Source: Salinimicrobium sp. (lineage in GTDB: Bacteria; Bacteroidota; Bacteroidia; Flavobacteriales; Flavobacteriaceae). From it: a stretch of DNA of 34,061 bases. A program made the translations under genes and the position numbers. The stretch is from the NCBI GenBank assembly GCA_024635665.1, contig JAGXIM010000075.1, forward strand, positions 1 to 34,061, in the 5' to 3' direction. The notes beneath the pieces were generated by a model. That model saw only the letters and a program-made list of their open reading frames with translations. It was not told the origin of the DNA and made no database searches. This document shows, piece by piece, positions 1 to 10,057 of the stretch (the first letter of the stretch is position 1; every line of letters begins with the position of its first letter).

Positions 1-1
1 C

Positions 2-289
2 AGTCCCCAGTCTGTGATCCCATACCACATGGTAAAAGTAAATTATACGCCTGAAGAGTTACGCCGTGAAATAAGAGATGCCAATGGCAGTCTTGTACTT
101 TCAACCTTTGAAGGGGAAGATATAACCTTTAGCCTGGACGGCGAAACCATTGTACTTACCGGGGCAACTGGCGTAAAGGCCAATGTGACGGAAAACTTTA
201 GTATTGAAAACGGTACTGCCTACATTATAGATTCAGTTTTGATGCCTGAAGGTGTGGACACCGAGGTGATTATCACCACTGAAGAATAA
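2..289 (+). CDS. Fasciclin (FAS1) domain protein, C-terminal fragment (5' end outside window)
   Basis: Frame open to the window edge (SPQSVIPYHMVKVNYTPEEL...). The ending NVTENFSIENGTAYIIDSVLMP resembles the FAS1 C-terminal motif (ngvIhvIDtVLlP). Confidence 0.7.
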   Translation, partial: SPQSVIPYHMVKVNYTPEELRREIRDANGSLVLSTFEGEDITFSLDGETIVLTGATGVKANVTENFSIENGTAYIIDSVLMPEGVDTEVIITTEE

Positions 290-318
290 GATATTACGAT
301 AACAACAAATCGAAATTG

Positions 319-355
319 AAAAACCATCCAAAAATGTCATTTTTGGATGGTTTTT
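319..355. terminator. Bidirectional intrinsic terminator between FAS1 gene and murB
   Basis: Perfect 18-nt inverted repeat AAAAACCATCCAAAAATG-T-CATTTTTGGATGGTTTTT followed by more T, between convergent genes. Confidence 0.85.
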
Positions 356-379
356 TTGTTGAACTTTCCTGCTGAAGTC

Positions 380-1393
380 TTAGAAAATATTTACCTCCGG
401 CTCAATTTCCACCCCAAATAAATCTTTTACTTTCTGTTGCACTTTTTCAGCCAGTTGCAGGATGTCCTTTCCGCTGGCATCTCCGTAATTCACCAGCACC
501 AGCGCCTGTTTTGTGTGCACCCCGGCGTCGCCTTCACGAGTGCCCTTTAATCCTGCGCGGTCAATCAACCATCCGGCGGGGATTTTGACATGTTCGCTGT
601 CGACCTCGTAAAATGGCACTTCGGGATAGGATTTTTGAATGTTTTTCAGCAAATCTTTGGTGACAATGGGATTTTTAAAAAAACTCCCGCTATTGCCAAG
701 TTCCTTAGGATTTGGAAGCTTTGATTGCCGAATTTGGATCACAGCATTTGAGATGTCCTTTATATCTGGCTCCTCAATTCCCTGTTCCTCCAAAAAAGCA
801 CCAATCGCACCATAAGCTGTATTGAGTTTATGTTTGTTCCTGGTCAACCTGAAGGTTACATCGGTAATAATATATTTACCTTTTTCAGCATTTTTGAAAA
901 CCGAATCCCGGTACCCGAATTTACATTCCTCCTTATTGAATTTTTTAAGCTCCAGGGTTTGAACGTTTAAAGCCGTGCATTCTTCAAAAGTATCTTTCAA
1001 TTCCACTCCGTAAGCCCCAATATTCTGAATAGGCGAGGTGCCCACATTTCCGGGGATTAATGACAGGTTTTCCAGACCTCCCAGGCCGTTGTCCAGGCAA
1101 TAGAGCACAAACCGGTGCCAACTTTCGCCTGCCATGGCTTTTATAAGCACTTCGTTTCCCGATTCCTGTAAGATTTCGATGCCTTTCAGGTTTATATGGG
1201 CAACAGTTTTGTCAATGTTTTTTGTCAAAAGCATATTGCTGCCGCCACCCAGCACGAAGATCTCTGAAGCGTAATTGTTTTTCAGCAGGTCTTTCAGATC
1301 TTCCACGCTTTCCACCTGCACAAATTTTTGGGCAGTGACATCAATGCCAAAAGTGTTGAAGGGTTTCAGGGAGATTTGGGAGTAAGTTTGCAT
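380..1393 (-). CDS. murB: UDP-N-acetylenolpyruvoylglucosamine reductase
   Basis: 337 aa; FVLGGGSNMLL FAD-binding motif, GLGGLENLSLIPGNVGTSPIQNIGAYGVE and GNSGSFFKNP signatures of MurB. Confidence 0.95.
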   Translation of the reverse strand: MQTYSQISLKPFNTFGIDVTAQKFVQVESVEDLKDLLKNNYASEIFVLGGGSNMLLTKNIDKTVAHINLKGIEILQESGNEVLIKAMAGESWHRFVLYCLDNGLGGLENLSLIPGNVGTSPIQNIGAYGVELKDTFEECTALNVQTLELKKFNKEECKFGYRDSVFKNAEKGKYIITDVTFRLTRNKHKLNTAYGAIGAFLEEQGIEEPDIKDISNAVIQIRQSKLPNPKELGNSGSFFKNPIVTKDLLKNIQKSYPEVPFYEVDSEHVKIPAGWLIDRAGLKGTREGDAGVHTKQALVLVNYGDASGKDILQLAEKVQQKVKDLFGVEIEPEVNIF

Positions 1394-2583
1394 TAGCCTT
1401 TGTACTCTTTTAAAGCGGCTTTTAATATTTCCAACGCTCGTAACAGGTTTTCCTCCTTGAGCACATATGCGATCCTTACCTGGTTCAAACCCGTGTTTGG
1501 GGTAGAATAGAATCCCGCAGCCGGTGCGACCATAATCGTTTCATTGTCCAGCTGAAAACTTTCCAATAGCCATTTTGCAAAATCTTCGGCATCTTTAACA
1601 GGCAATTCGGCGATACAGTAAAATGCACCTTTTGGGTTGGCCACGCGAACTCCGTCGATCTTTTCAAGGCCTTTCACCAAAGTGTTCCTTCTGGAAGAAT
1701 ATTCCTCAATAACTTCATCGAAATATTCTTGCGGAGTATCAAGGGCGGCTTCGCTGGCAATTTGGGCAAAAGTGGGCGGGCTCAGCCTCGCCTGCGCAAA
1801 TTTCATGGCAGTGGACATCACCTCTTTGTTTTTGGATGCCATACATCCAATCCTGGCGCCACACATGCTGTACCGCTTGGAAACAGAATCTATCATGATG
1901 GCATTCTGCTCAATGCCTGGCACGCTCATAATGGAGTAGTGTTTGGCACCTTCATAGGCAAATTCACGGTACACTTCATCGGCCACTATGAAAAGATCGT
2001 GTTTCTTGACGATTTCGGCCAGCTGTTGGATTTCTTCCTGCGTATAGAGATAACCCGTGGGGTTTCCCGGGTTACAAATGAGGATAGCTTTGGTTTTTGG
2101 CGTTACCAGTTTCTCGAATTCTGAAATCGGGGGAAGGGCAAACCCATCCTCAAATTTGGATTTCACAGGAACTACAGTCACGCCCGATGAAGTGGCGAAG
2201 CCGTTGTAATTGGCATAAAATGGTTCAGGAATGATCACTTCGTCACCCACATCGCAAATGCTTCCCATGGTAAACAGCAAAGCTTCGGAACCGCCGGTGG
2301 TGATGATCAAATCTTCTAAAGAAACATTGATGTCATGCTTTTTATAGTAGGTGGCAAGTTTATTCCTGTAGCTTTCAAATCCTGCTGAATGGCTGTAGGA
2401 CAGTACTTCTATATCGGCATTCTTTACAGCGGCAAGTGCCTTGGCAGGAGTTTTTATATCTGGTTGTCCAATATTAAGCTGATAAATCACACGGCCTTTT
2501 TTTATGGCTGCTTCAGCATATGGAACTAGTTTGCGTATTGGGGATTCGGGCATGGCCCGCCCTTTATTTGAAATTTTTGGCAT
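1393..2583 (-). CDS. Pyridoxal phosphate-dependent class I/II aminotransferase
   Basis: 396 aa; LNIGQPDIKTP, NPGNPTGYLYT, VADEVYREFAYEG, and SVSKRYSMCGARIG (PLP lysine) motifs. Confidence 0.92.
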   Translation of the reverse strand: MPKISNKGRAMPESPIRKLVPYAEAAIKKGRVIYQLNIGQPDIKTPAKALAAVKNADIEVLSYSHSAGFESYRNKLATYYKKHDINVSLEDLIITTGGSEALLFTMGSICDVGDEVIIPEPFYANYNGFATSSGVTVVPVKSKFEDGFALPPISEFEKLVTPKTKAILICNPGNPTGYLYTQEEIQQLAEIVKKHDLFIVADEVYREFAYEGAKHYSIMSVPGIEQNAIMIDSVSKRYSMCGARIGCMASKNKEVMSTAMKFAQARLSPPTFAQIASEAALDTPQEYFDEVIEEYSSRRNTLVKGLEKIDGVRVANPKGAFYCIAELPVKDAEDFAKWLLESFQLDNETIMVAPAAGFYSTPNTGLNQVRIAYVLKEENLLRALEILKAALKEYKG

Positions 2584-2673
2584 AAATCTTCTTTTTTGGC
2601 CTACAAAGTTGCGAAAATATTACATTCCACTTGGTTATTTTTTGTATTTTTTCGTTTTAAAGAAGCTTGAAAC

Positions 2674-3993
2674 GTGCTAATAAAGTACCTTTTTGTCCTG
2701 CTATTTTTCTTCAGTTCCCTTTCAGGTTATTGTCAGAAAGGCTTTATTATTGAAAAAGGTAAAAGATCTGCGAAAATAAAATTCGAGCTGGTCAACAATT
2801 TGATCATAGTCCCAGTTGAACTTAACGGACAGAAACTTTCATTTCTCCTTGATACGGGCGTTAGTACTACCATGCTACTTAATCTGGAAGAAGTTGATTC
2901 TCTTGATTTAAAAGAAGCGCAAAAAATAAACCTGCGGGGGTTGGGAGGCGAAGAAGTCATTGAAGCCTATAAATCTGAAAATAATGTCTTGAAAATGGGA
3001 AGTATTATCTCCAAAGACCTGGAGGTTTACCTCATTTTTAGTGAAGGAGTGAATTTTTCTCCCAGATTAGGAGTGCCCGTAAATGGTATTATTGGATATG
3101 ATCTTTTCAAGGACTTTATTGTGGAGATCAATTATTCCCGAAGCTTTTTTAAGGTACATGAGCCATCTCAGTTTAATAAAAGATTGAGCGGATACAAAGA
3201 AATGCAGCTTAGGTTTTTTCAGAATAAACCATATATAAAAAGCAACGTCCAAATTGAGGACAAGCAAGCTGATGTTACCTTGCTGATCGATAATGGGCTA
3301 GGAGATGCCATCTGGCTTTTTAATGAAAAGGAGGATATTAAAGTGCCTGAAAAATCCTTTGATGATCTTTTGGGATTGGGATTGATGGGGGATGTTACGG
3401 GTAAACGCAGCCGAATAAGTTCCCTGGATTTAGGGGGGTATGTGCTAAGGGAAGTGTCTGCAGCTTTTCCCGATAGCCTTTCAGTTAAGGGATTGAGGTT
3501 ATTTGAATTAAGGAATGGCAGTATAGGCTCAGAAGTCCTTAGACGGTTCAATATGGTGTTTGATTATCAAGCTGAGCGCCTATATCTTCGGAAAAACAGG
3601 TTTTTTGACGATCCTTTTAACTATGATATGAGCGGAATTACCCTGGAACACAGTGGATTTGTGATCATAGAAAAATATGGCCCGGTTTGGGAGCCTGATG
3701 GAGTCTTTAACGAAGGAGATGTAGTTTTATTTCCCGAACGACAAGTTCAAAAGAACTTTGAATTGAAGCAATCCTTTATTATAGTTAATATAAGGGAAGG
3801 TTCTCCTTCAGACAAAGCCGGATTAAAAGTTGGCGATGAATTATTAAAAATAAATGGTCGGGACGTATATAATTACACCCTCAAGGAAATAACTTCCCTT
3901 TTCTCTTCCGAAGATGGGAAATTGATTAAGTTAAAGATCAACAGGGGTATTGAAAGCCTGAAAATTGAATTTCGTCTCGAGAAAGTCCTGTAA
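2674..3993 (+). CDS. Secreted aspartyl protease family protein with C-terminal PDZ domain
   Basis: GTG start; signal-peptide-like N-terminus MLIKYLFVLLFFFSSLSGYCQ; LLDTGVSTTML active-site-like motif; second LLIDNGLGDAIWL motif; C-terminal PDZ (IREGSPSDKAGLKVGDELLKINGRDV). Confidence 0.82.
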   Translation: MLIKYLFVLLFFFSSLSGYCQKGFIIEKGKRSAKIKFELVNNLIIVPVELNGQKLSFLLDTGVSTTMLLNLEEVDSLDLKEAQKINLRGLGGEEVIEAYKSENNVLKMGSIISKDLEVYLIFSEGVNFSPRLGVPVNGIIGYDLFKDFIVEINYSRSFFKVHEPSQFNKRLSGYKEMQLRFFQNKPYIKSNVQIEDKQADVTLLIDNGLGDAIWLFNEKEDIKVPEKSFDDLLGLGLMGDVTGKRSRISSLDLGGYVLREVSAAFPDSLSVKGLRLFELRNGSIGSEVLRRFNMVFDYQAERLYLRKNRFFDDPFNYDMSGITLEHSGFVIIEKYGPVWEPDGVFNEGDVVLFPERQVQKNFELKQSFIIVNIREGSPSDKAGLKVGDELLKINGRDVYNYTLKEITSLFSSEDGKLIKLKINRGIESLKIEFRLEKVL

Positions 3994-3996
3994 TAA

Positions 3997-4025
3997 AAAG
4001 CCCCTCTTTTTTAGGGAGGGGCTTT
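3997..4025. terminator. Bidirectional intrinsic terminator
   Basis: AAAGCCCCTC - 9 nt loop - GAGGGGCTTT (10-bp stem) between convergent genes. Confidence 0.85.
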
Positions 4026-4044
4026 AAAAATGTATTTTCAGGTT

Positions 4045-4434
4045 TTATCCCTGGCTTTCAGCGTCCAGTACTTTTCCTTTTATTTTAATAGATTTTGCAG
4101 GAACATCGGCATTCGAATAAACTGTAATAGTTTTCCGGATTGGGCCAACCCTTGTGGTGTCATATTTCACCTTAATTTCCCCGGTTTTTCCAGGTAAGAT
4201 AGGATCTTTAGGTTTCTCGGGGATAGTACAACCGCAACTCGAAGTTACGTCAGTTATCACAAGTGCCACGTTACCGGTATTTGTGAACTCAAAAACGCGC
4301 AACCCGTCACTTCCTTTTTCTATTTCGCCATAGTCAATTACTTCAGACTTGAACTCGATTTTCGCAGTTTCCTCTTGTGCCTGTACGGCAAAACCAGCAA
4401 AAATAAAGATGGCAGTTGCTATTAATTTTTTCAT
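4045..4434 (-). CDS. DUF1573 domain-containing exported protein
   Basis: 129 aa; signal peptide MKKLIATAIFIFAGFAVQAQ; FTNTGNVALVITDVTSSCGCTIPEKPKDPILPGKTGEIKVKYDT is typical of DUF1573. Confidence 0.88.
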   Translation of the reverse strand: MKKLIATAIFIFAGFAVQAQEETAKIEFKSEVIDYGEIEKGSDGLRVFEFTNTGNVALVITDVTSSCGCTIPEKPKDPILPGKTGEIKVKYDTTRVGPIRKTITVYSNADVPAKSIKIKGKVLDAESQG

Positions 4435-4538
4435 AGTTTTTGGTTTTTACAGAATGATAAATATACTAATTATCTATAATATACGACAAATAAAACGGCT
4501 TTCCATTTTATAGCCTTTTATAATCCTGAAGTTATAAT

Positions 4539-4546
4539 TACTTTTG
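4539..4546 (+). promoter_or_regulatory. Bacteroidetes -7 box (TACTTTTG) upstream of valS
   Basis: Perfect match to TAnnTTTG, 28 nt upstream of the valS ATG; no clear -33 TTG. Confidence 0.5.
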
Positions 4547-4574
4547 CGAGGTATTCCAAAAACCGCACCAAAGA

Positions 4575-7205
4575 ATGTCTACACCCACAAAATATATAGC
4601 CCACGAAGTTGAGAACAAGTGGTATAAATACTGGATGGAGAATGGCTATTTCCATTCCGAAGTTGATGAAAGGGAACCATATACAATTGTAATTCCGCCG
4701 CCAAACGTTACGGGCGTGTTACACATGGGGCATATGCTTAACAACACCATTCAGGATGTTTTGGTGCGCCGCGCGCGACTGAAGGGTTTTAACGCCTGCT
4801 GGGTGCCGGGAACAGACCATGCCTCTATTGCAACCGAAGCAAAAGTGGTCGCGAAACTTAAGGCGGAAGGCATTGATAAAAATGAACTTTCCCGTGAAGA
4901 ATTCCTGGAGCATGCCTGGGAATGGACGCACAGGCACGGCGGAATCATCCTTGAACAGTTGAAAAAACTGGGGGCGTCCTGCGATTGGGAACGCACTAAG
5001 TTCACGATGGATGATGATATGTCGGCTTCAGTAATAAAGGTATTCGTTGACCTGCACCAAAAAGGGCATATCTACCGCGGATTTAGGATGGTGAACTGGG
5101 ATCCTGAAGCAAAAACCACCCTTTCTGATGAGGAAGTCATTCATCAGGAACGGCAGGGGCATTTGTATTACCTGGAGTATAAGATTGAAGGCAGCGATGA
5201 AAAACTGACCATTGCCACAACACGGCCCGAAACCATTTTAGGGGATACGGGAATTTGTATTAATCCAAATGATGAGCGGTTTTTTCATCTCAAAGGCAAA
5301 AAAGCGATTGTTCCGCTTTGTGATCGGGTTGTGCCAATCATCGAAGATGAATATGTTGACATGGAGTTCGGGACGGGTTGCCTTAAAGTGACTCCGGCAC
5401 ATGATGAGAATGATAAGGTGCTGGGTGATAAACACAATTTGGAGGTGATCGATATTTTCAACGACGACGCCAGTCTTAATTCCTACGGAATGCATTATGA
5501 AGGCATGGATCGGTTTGAAGCCAGGCGGCAGATTGTGAAGGAACTTGTGGAGAAAGGAATTCTGGTAAAAACCGAAGACCATATTAACAAAATTGGAACC
5601 AGTGAACGAACAGGCGCGGTGGTTGAACCGAAATTGAGCGACCAGTGGTTCCTGAAAATGAAAGACCTGGCACAACCTGCCCTGGATGCTGTTTTGGAGA
5701 AAGAGGTGAATCTCGTGCCAGATAAATTCCTAAATACCTATCGCCACTGGATGGAAAATGTGCGGGATTGGAACATTAGCCGGCAACTGGTTTGGGGTCA
5801 GCAGATTCCCGCTTACTATTTTGGGTTTGGAAAAGAAGATTATGTGGTTGCCGAAACCAAAGAAGAAGCACTAAAGCTGGCGATTGGAAAAAGCGGAAAT
5901 TCAGAGCTTTCTCTGGATTCACTTACACAGGACAAAGATGCGCTGGACACCTGGTTTTCTTCCTGGTTGTGGCCGATAAGTGTTTTCAACGGGATCCTGG
6001 AGCCAGAAAATGAAGAGATCAACTACTATTATCCCACCAATGATCTTGTGACTGCCCCAGAAATCCTTTTCTTTTGGGTGGCACGAATGATCATTGCAGG
6101 TTACGAATATCGTGGGGAGAAACCTTTTAACAACGTGTATCTCACCGGAATCGTGCGTGACAAACAACGCCGAAAAATGTCAAAATCCCTCGGGAATTCC
6201 CCAGATCCTCTGAATCTTATCAGCAAATATGGAGCCGATGGCGTGCGGGTTGGAATGTTGTTGAGCTCTCCGGCGGGGAACGACCTCATGTTTGAAGAAG
6301 ATTTGTGCAAACAGGGGAGTGCCTTTGTCAATAAAATATGGAATTCCTATAAGCTCGTCGATTCCTGGGAAGTTTCTGAAGAAATTGAACAACCTGAAGC
6401 TTCTCAAATTGCTTTAAAATGGTTTGGGGCGAAGTTTCAGAAATCTTTGCGGGAGATAGAAGACCATTATAAAAAATATCGCATAAGCGATGCTTTGATG
6501 ACTACTTACAAGCTGGTTTGGGATGACTACTGTTCGTGGTTCCTGGAGATGGTAAAACCTGCTTTTGGGCAACCAATGGATGCCACCACATATCGTTCGG
6601 TAAAGCAGATCCTGGAGAATAACCTGAAAATTTTACATCCGTTTGTGCCTTTTGTTTCTGAAGAAATTTGGCAGACGATAGAAAACAGGAAAAAAGAAGA
6701 AGCTTTGATCGTTTCGTCCTGGCCAGAAGCTGAAGAATTTGATGGAGCCGTGGTGGAGGAATTTTCTGTGGCATCTGAAGTTATTTCAGGGGTGCGAAGT
6801 ATTCGGACACAAAAAAATATTTCATATAAAGATCAGGTGGAATTGCAGGTGCTCGACAACGAAGGCACCGCCAGGACTTTTGATCCTGTTATTGAGAAAC
6901 TGGGGAATATTTCCAGCCTTATCTATGTGGACCAGCAAGTGCAGGGTGCGCTGTCATTCAGGGTGAAGTCAAATGACTACTTTATTCCCATTGCCGGTGC
7001 GGTTGATGTAGGTGCCGAAAAGGCCAAATTGGAGGAAGAATTATCCTATACCCGCGGATTTTTAAAATCGGTTGAAAAAAAGCTTTTGAATGAGCGTTTT
7101 GTAAACAACGCACCAGCAAAAGTTGTGGAAACAGAGCAACAGAAAAAAGCCGATGCCGAGGCAAAAATTCAAGCTATAGAAGCAAGCTTGAAGGCGCTTT
7201 CTTAG
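4575..7205 (+). CDS. valS: Valyl-tRNA synthetase
   Basis: 876 aa; [16 protein letters not shown] (HIGH motif), [25 protein letters not shown] (KMSKS motif), C-terminal coiled coil. Confidence 0.97.
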   Translation: MSTPTKYIAHEVENKWYKYWMENGYFHSEVDEREPYTIVIPPPNVTGVLHMGHMLNNTIQDVLVRRARLKGFNACWVPGTDHASIATEAKVVAKLKAEGIDKNELSREEFLEHAWEWTHRHGGIILEQLKKLGASCDWERTKFTMDDDMSASVIKVFVDLHQKGHIYRGFRMVNWDPEAKTTLSDEEVIHQERQGHLYYLEYKIEGSDEKLTIATTRPETILGDTGICINPNDERFFHLKGKKAIVPLCDRVVPIIEDEYVDMEFGTGCLKVTPAHDENDKVLGDKHNLEVIDIFNDDASLNSYGMHYEGMDRFEARRQIVKELVEKGILVKTEDHINKIGTSERTGAVVEPKLSDQWFLKMKDLAQPALDAVLEKEVNLVPDKFLNTYRHWMENVRDWNISRQLVWGQQIPAYYFGFGKEDYVVAETKEEALKLAIGKSGNSELSLDSLTQDKDALDTWFSSWLWPISVFNGILEPENEEINYYYPTNDLVTAPEILFFWVARMIIAGYEYRGEKPFNNVYLTGIVRDKQRRKMSKSLGNSPDPLNLISKYGADGVRVGMLLSSPAGNDLMFEEDLCKQGSAFVNKIWNSYKLVDSWEVSEEIEQPEASQIALKWFGAKFQKSLREIEDHYKKYRISDALMTTYKLVWDDYCSWFLEMVKPAFGQPMDATTYRSVKQILENNLKILHPFVPFVSEEIWQTIENRKKEEALIVSSWPEAEEFDGAVVEEFSVASEVISGVRSIRTQKNISYKDQVELQVLDNEGTARTFDPVIEKLGNISSLIYVDQQVQGALSFRVKSNDYFIPIAGAVDVGAEKAKLEEELSYTRGFLKSVEKKLLNERFVNNAPAKVVETEQQKKADAEAKIQAIEASLKALS

Positions 7206-7610
7206 TGTATTTTAGGAAATATTTAGTTTATAGTCATTGTTATCTGAGAAAGTCTGAAAAGACACTTTAAAACGCAATTGTGACGATTATTACGGTTGGA
7301 ATTGAAGATTAGAGAAGTGGAAAATACTGCTTTAAAGTCCGCGAAAAGGGCCTCAGAGATTCCCGACAGGACACAGAGTTAAGTTAACAAGCTATTTTTA
7401 AGCATTGAATTTTTTTGTGTTCTTTGCGCTTTTCTCCGCGCGCCCGGCATGAAACCATGTGAAGAAATTTTTCCTGAAGTCAGTTAATCATGTGAGGATC
7501 TTATTCGAGTCGCCCTCTGCCGAATTTTATAGCTGACTTATTCTTCAAAAATCAACTTGAAATTTACCCTTTTTGAGTAGTAATTATGGAGGAGGGGACC
7601 AGAGTTTTAG

Positions 7611-7877
7611 CTACTCGGGAATATTTTCGTTAACCAGGTCGATGTAGGCTTGTTTAGCTTCTTTTACGCTCATTCCTTTCACCTGGAGAAGGGCGTTTAG
7701 TTTGAATGCGCTCCGTACATCGTTTCCCGAGGCTGGTCTGTAAATGCCTTCGTGTTCGGTGGCTTGTTTGTAGTAGGCGTAGAATTTCAGCATGACATCT
7801 GGGGGAAACTTTAGGGAGGTTGTACTGGCCTTTTCATAGGCCTCCAAAAAAATCTTATCCACTTCTTCCTTTGTCAT
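7611..7877 (-). CDS. Acyl-CoA-binding protein (ACBP)
   Basis: 88 aa; FPPDVMLKFYAYYKQATEHEGIYRPA... matches the ACBP signature (LKFYGLYKQATxG). Confidence 0.88.
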   Translation of the reverse strand: MTKEEVDKIFLEAYEKASTTSLKFPPDVMLKFYAYYKQATEHEGIYRPASGNDVRSAFKLNALLQVKGMSVKEAKQAYIDLVNENIPE

Positions 7878-7888
7878 ACAAAAATGGG

Positions 7889-8542
7889 TTAGGAGATGTT
7901 GGCAATGACTGTGAGTCCGCCTTTGACTTTCTGGTTTAGCTTTACTTCCAGTTGGGTTTCCAATGGAAGAAAAACATCCACCCTTGATCCAAATTTAATG
8001 AATCCGCTATCACTTCCCTGAACGACCTGGGTATCGACTTTAGCATAATTTACGATTCTTTTGGCCAGGGCGCCGGCAATCTGTCGGTAAAGGATCTCCC
8101 CGGCGTTTTCGTTTTCCACCACAACAGTAGTCCGTTCGTTCTCCTCACTTGCCTTTGGATGCCATGCAACCAGATATTTTCCTGGATGGTATTTGCTGTA
8201 TTTCACCTTTCCGCCAACGGGATACCTTGTGACGTGAACATTGATGGGGGACATGAATACCGAAACCATTAGCCGCTTATCCTTGAAATATTCTTTTTCA
8301 TAAACCTCTTCGATTACCACCACTTTTCCGTCTACGGGCGCAATTATATGTACGTCATTGTGCTCGGTATTGCGCTTTGGGTTCCGGAAAAACTGGAGAA
8401 TTAGAAAAAACAGAAAAACAGTGCCAATGAGGATGACCTGTCTTATCCATTCGGTGAAAATGAAAGTCTGGGCGAGCAGGTTTACAACGATCAAAAGGAT
8501 CATTGCAATTCCCATAATTTTATATCCTTCTTTATGAAACAT
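7889..8542 (-). CDS. psd: Phosphatidylserine decarboxylase family protein
   Basis: 217 aa; IIAPVDGKVVVIEEV, MSPINVHVTRYPVGG, GSDSGFIKFGSRVDVFLP (GS self-cleavage site). Confidence 0.92.
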   Translation of the reverse strand: MFHKEGYKIMGIAMILLIVVNLLAQTFIFTEWIRQVILIGTVFLFFLILQFFRNPKRNTEHNDVHIIAPVDGKVVVIEEVYEKEYFKDKRLMVSVFMSPINVHVTRYPVGGKVKYSKYHPGKYLVAWHPKASEENERTTVVVENENAGEILYRQIAGALAKRIVNYAKVDTQVVQGSDSGFIKFGSRVDVFLPLETQLEVKLNQKVKGGLTVIANIS

Positions 8543-9335
8543 AGTTTAGTAATTGTAAGTAAGCGTATACAAAGGGGCTGGCAAAAATAATGCTGTCCAA
8601 TCGGTCAAACAAACCGCCGTGGCCCGGCATGAGCCTTCCGCTGTCTTTTACCCCGGCCTGACGTTTGAATTTCGACTGAATGAGATCGCCCAAAGTACCA
8701 AAAATGCTCATTATGATGGCTATTCCAATCCAGTGGTGCAATTCCAGCAATTCGGTATAAAAATGGACAAGGTAACCAGCAATCATGGTGAAAAATAAGC
8801 CCCCCAGGAAGCCTTCTACGGTTTTTTTTGGGGAAATCCTTTCGAACAATTTTTTCTCGCCAAAATTCTTCCCTACAAGATAGGCAAAAGTATCATTTAT
8901 CCAAATGAGACTGAAAATGCCTACCACCAACTCTGGCGTGAAATCTCCGGTGTAACTTGGGATAAGGGTCAAAAAGATGAGGGAAGAGATGAGGTAAAAA
9001 ATTATAATGACATATTTTTTCTTCTCAAAAAGGGGGATTTTGTTGACCAGCATAAGGTCTTTGACCAGGAAAAGATTAATAAATATGGTTATGAGCAACA
9101 GCACTAGCGTGGCATATGGGCTCCAGCGATAATAACTGAAGAGAAAGAACATGGCGAATAACAGGAAATAACCAAGATAGCTTTTTAGGTGGAGCAACCG
9201 TTGGAGCTCCCGGAGGCAGATTACCCCAAATATTAGGAAAAGCGTGGTGAAAGCAATTTCAGATGAGAATATAGCAACCACCAGGATAGAAGCATAGAGT
9301 AACCCTGATAATCCCCGAACAAAATTTTCCTTCAT
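8532..9335 (-). CDS. cdsA: Phosphatidate cytidylyltransferase
   Basis: Multi-TM protein; ERISPKKTVEGFLGGL and KRQAGVKDSGRLMPGHGGLFDRLDSIIFA signature. Start placed at MKENFVRG (the ORF track extends to 9386). Confidence 0.94.
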   Translation of the reverse strand: MKENFVRGLSGLLYASILVVAIFSSEIAFTTLFLIFGVICLRELQRLLHLKSYLGYFLLFAMFFLFSYYRWSPYATLVLLLITIFINLFLVKDLMLVNKIPLFEKKKYVIIIFYLISSLIFLTLIPSYTGDFTPELVVGIFSLIWINDTFAYLVGKNFGEKKLFERISPKKTVEGFLGGLFFTMIAGYLVHFYTELLELHHWIGIAIIMSIFGTLGDLIQSKFKRQAGVKDSGRLMPGHGGLFDRLDSIIFASPFVYAYLQLLNYVS

Positions 9336-9336
9336 G

Positions 9337-9948
9337 TTATAGATCTTCCAATAGCAGCAAATATAGGTTTTTTGTGCTACTTCCATAACTCATGAAGTCT
9401 CCTTCCTTATTGTTTTCGAAATTTTTAATAGTAGTAATGTTAGTGGGAATGCGGTTCCTGTTATTAAATTTGATTCCCCTAAGGCCTTCCCCGATCGCAT
9501 CCACGAGCTTGCTGGTAGATGCGATGACCACGAAGTCATAAGGCAGTTCGTGTAATTTCTTTTCTTTGATTTGATTGGAAGATATTAATATGGAACCGTC
9601 GTTTGCAATGAGGTATTCGCACGAGCTTAGAAAAAATGCAGCTTCCCCCGAATGGGTAAATTCCAGGTTGTAATCTCTAAATTTATCCTTTAAATTCGCA
9701 TCAAAACAACAAGATTCCTTTTCGTACCAATCATTCTCCAACATGATGTTGTCAAAAGCTTCCATTAGCTCCTCGTCACTCTCGCAGTAAAGGAATTTCC
9801 CTCCGTTGTTCTTGAAGTTAAGCATGAAACGCTCATCTGTGGGCAACTTTACATCTGGCATGTACTTGCCACGGTCAGAATTTTCTGGTTTTTCCTGACC
9901 TTTGTCTGATTTAGATTTAGGATTTAAAAAGTTTCTAAATAGACTCAT
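9337..9948 (-). CDS. LUD (LutC/YkgG-like) domain protein
   Basis: 203 aa; THSGEAAFFLSSCEYLIANDGSILISSNQIKEKKLHELPYDFVVIASTSKLVDAI is LUD-domain-like. Confidence 0.72.
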   Translation of the reverse strand: MSLFRNFLNPKSKSDKGQEKPENSDRGKYMPDVKLPTDERFMLNFKNNGGKFLYCESDEELMEAFDNIMLENDWYEKESCCFDANLKDKFRDYNLEFTHSGEAAFFLSSCEYLIANDGSILISSNQIKEKKLHELPYDFVVIASTSKLVDAIGEGLRGIKFNNRNRIPTNITTIKNFENNKEGDFMSYGSSTKNLYLLLLEDL

Positions 9949-9985
9949 ATAGGGTTTTAGGTATTACACGAAGTAGCATTTCAAC

Positions 9986-9993
9986 CAAAGGTA
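9986..9993 (-). promoter_or_regulatory. -7 box (TACCTTTG) upstream of the LUD-cdsA-psd-ACBP operon
   Basis: Perfect TAnnTTTG on the minus strand, 37 nt upstream of the LUD start. Confidence 0.45.
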
Positions 9994-10057
9994 AAAAATC
10001 TTGACTTATGGATTAATCATTAGTCAGGATTTTTTACAGAATAGGCTTATTTTACAT

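Noticed and set aside
1637-2124. Plus-strand ORFs of 100 and 131 aa
   Set aside because: Antisense to the aminotransferase; no domain signal.
5238-5675. 145-aa minus-strand ORF
   Set aside because: Antisense to valS; shadow ORF.
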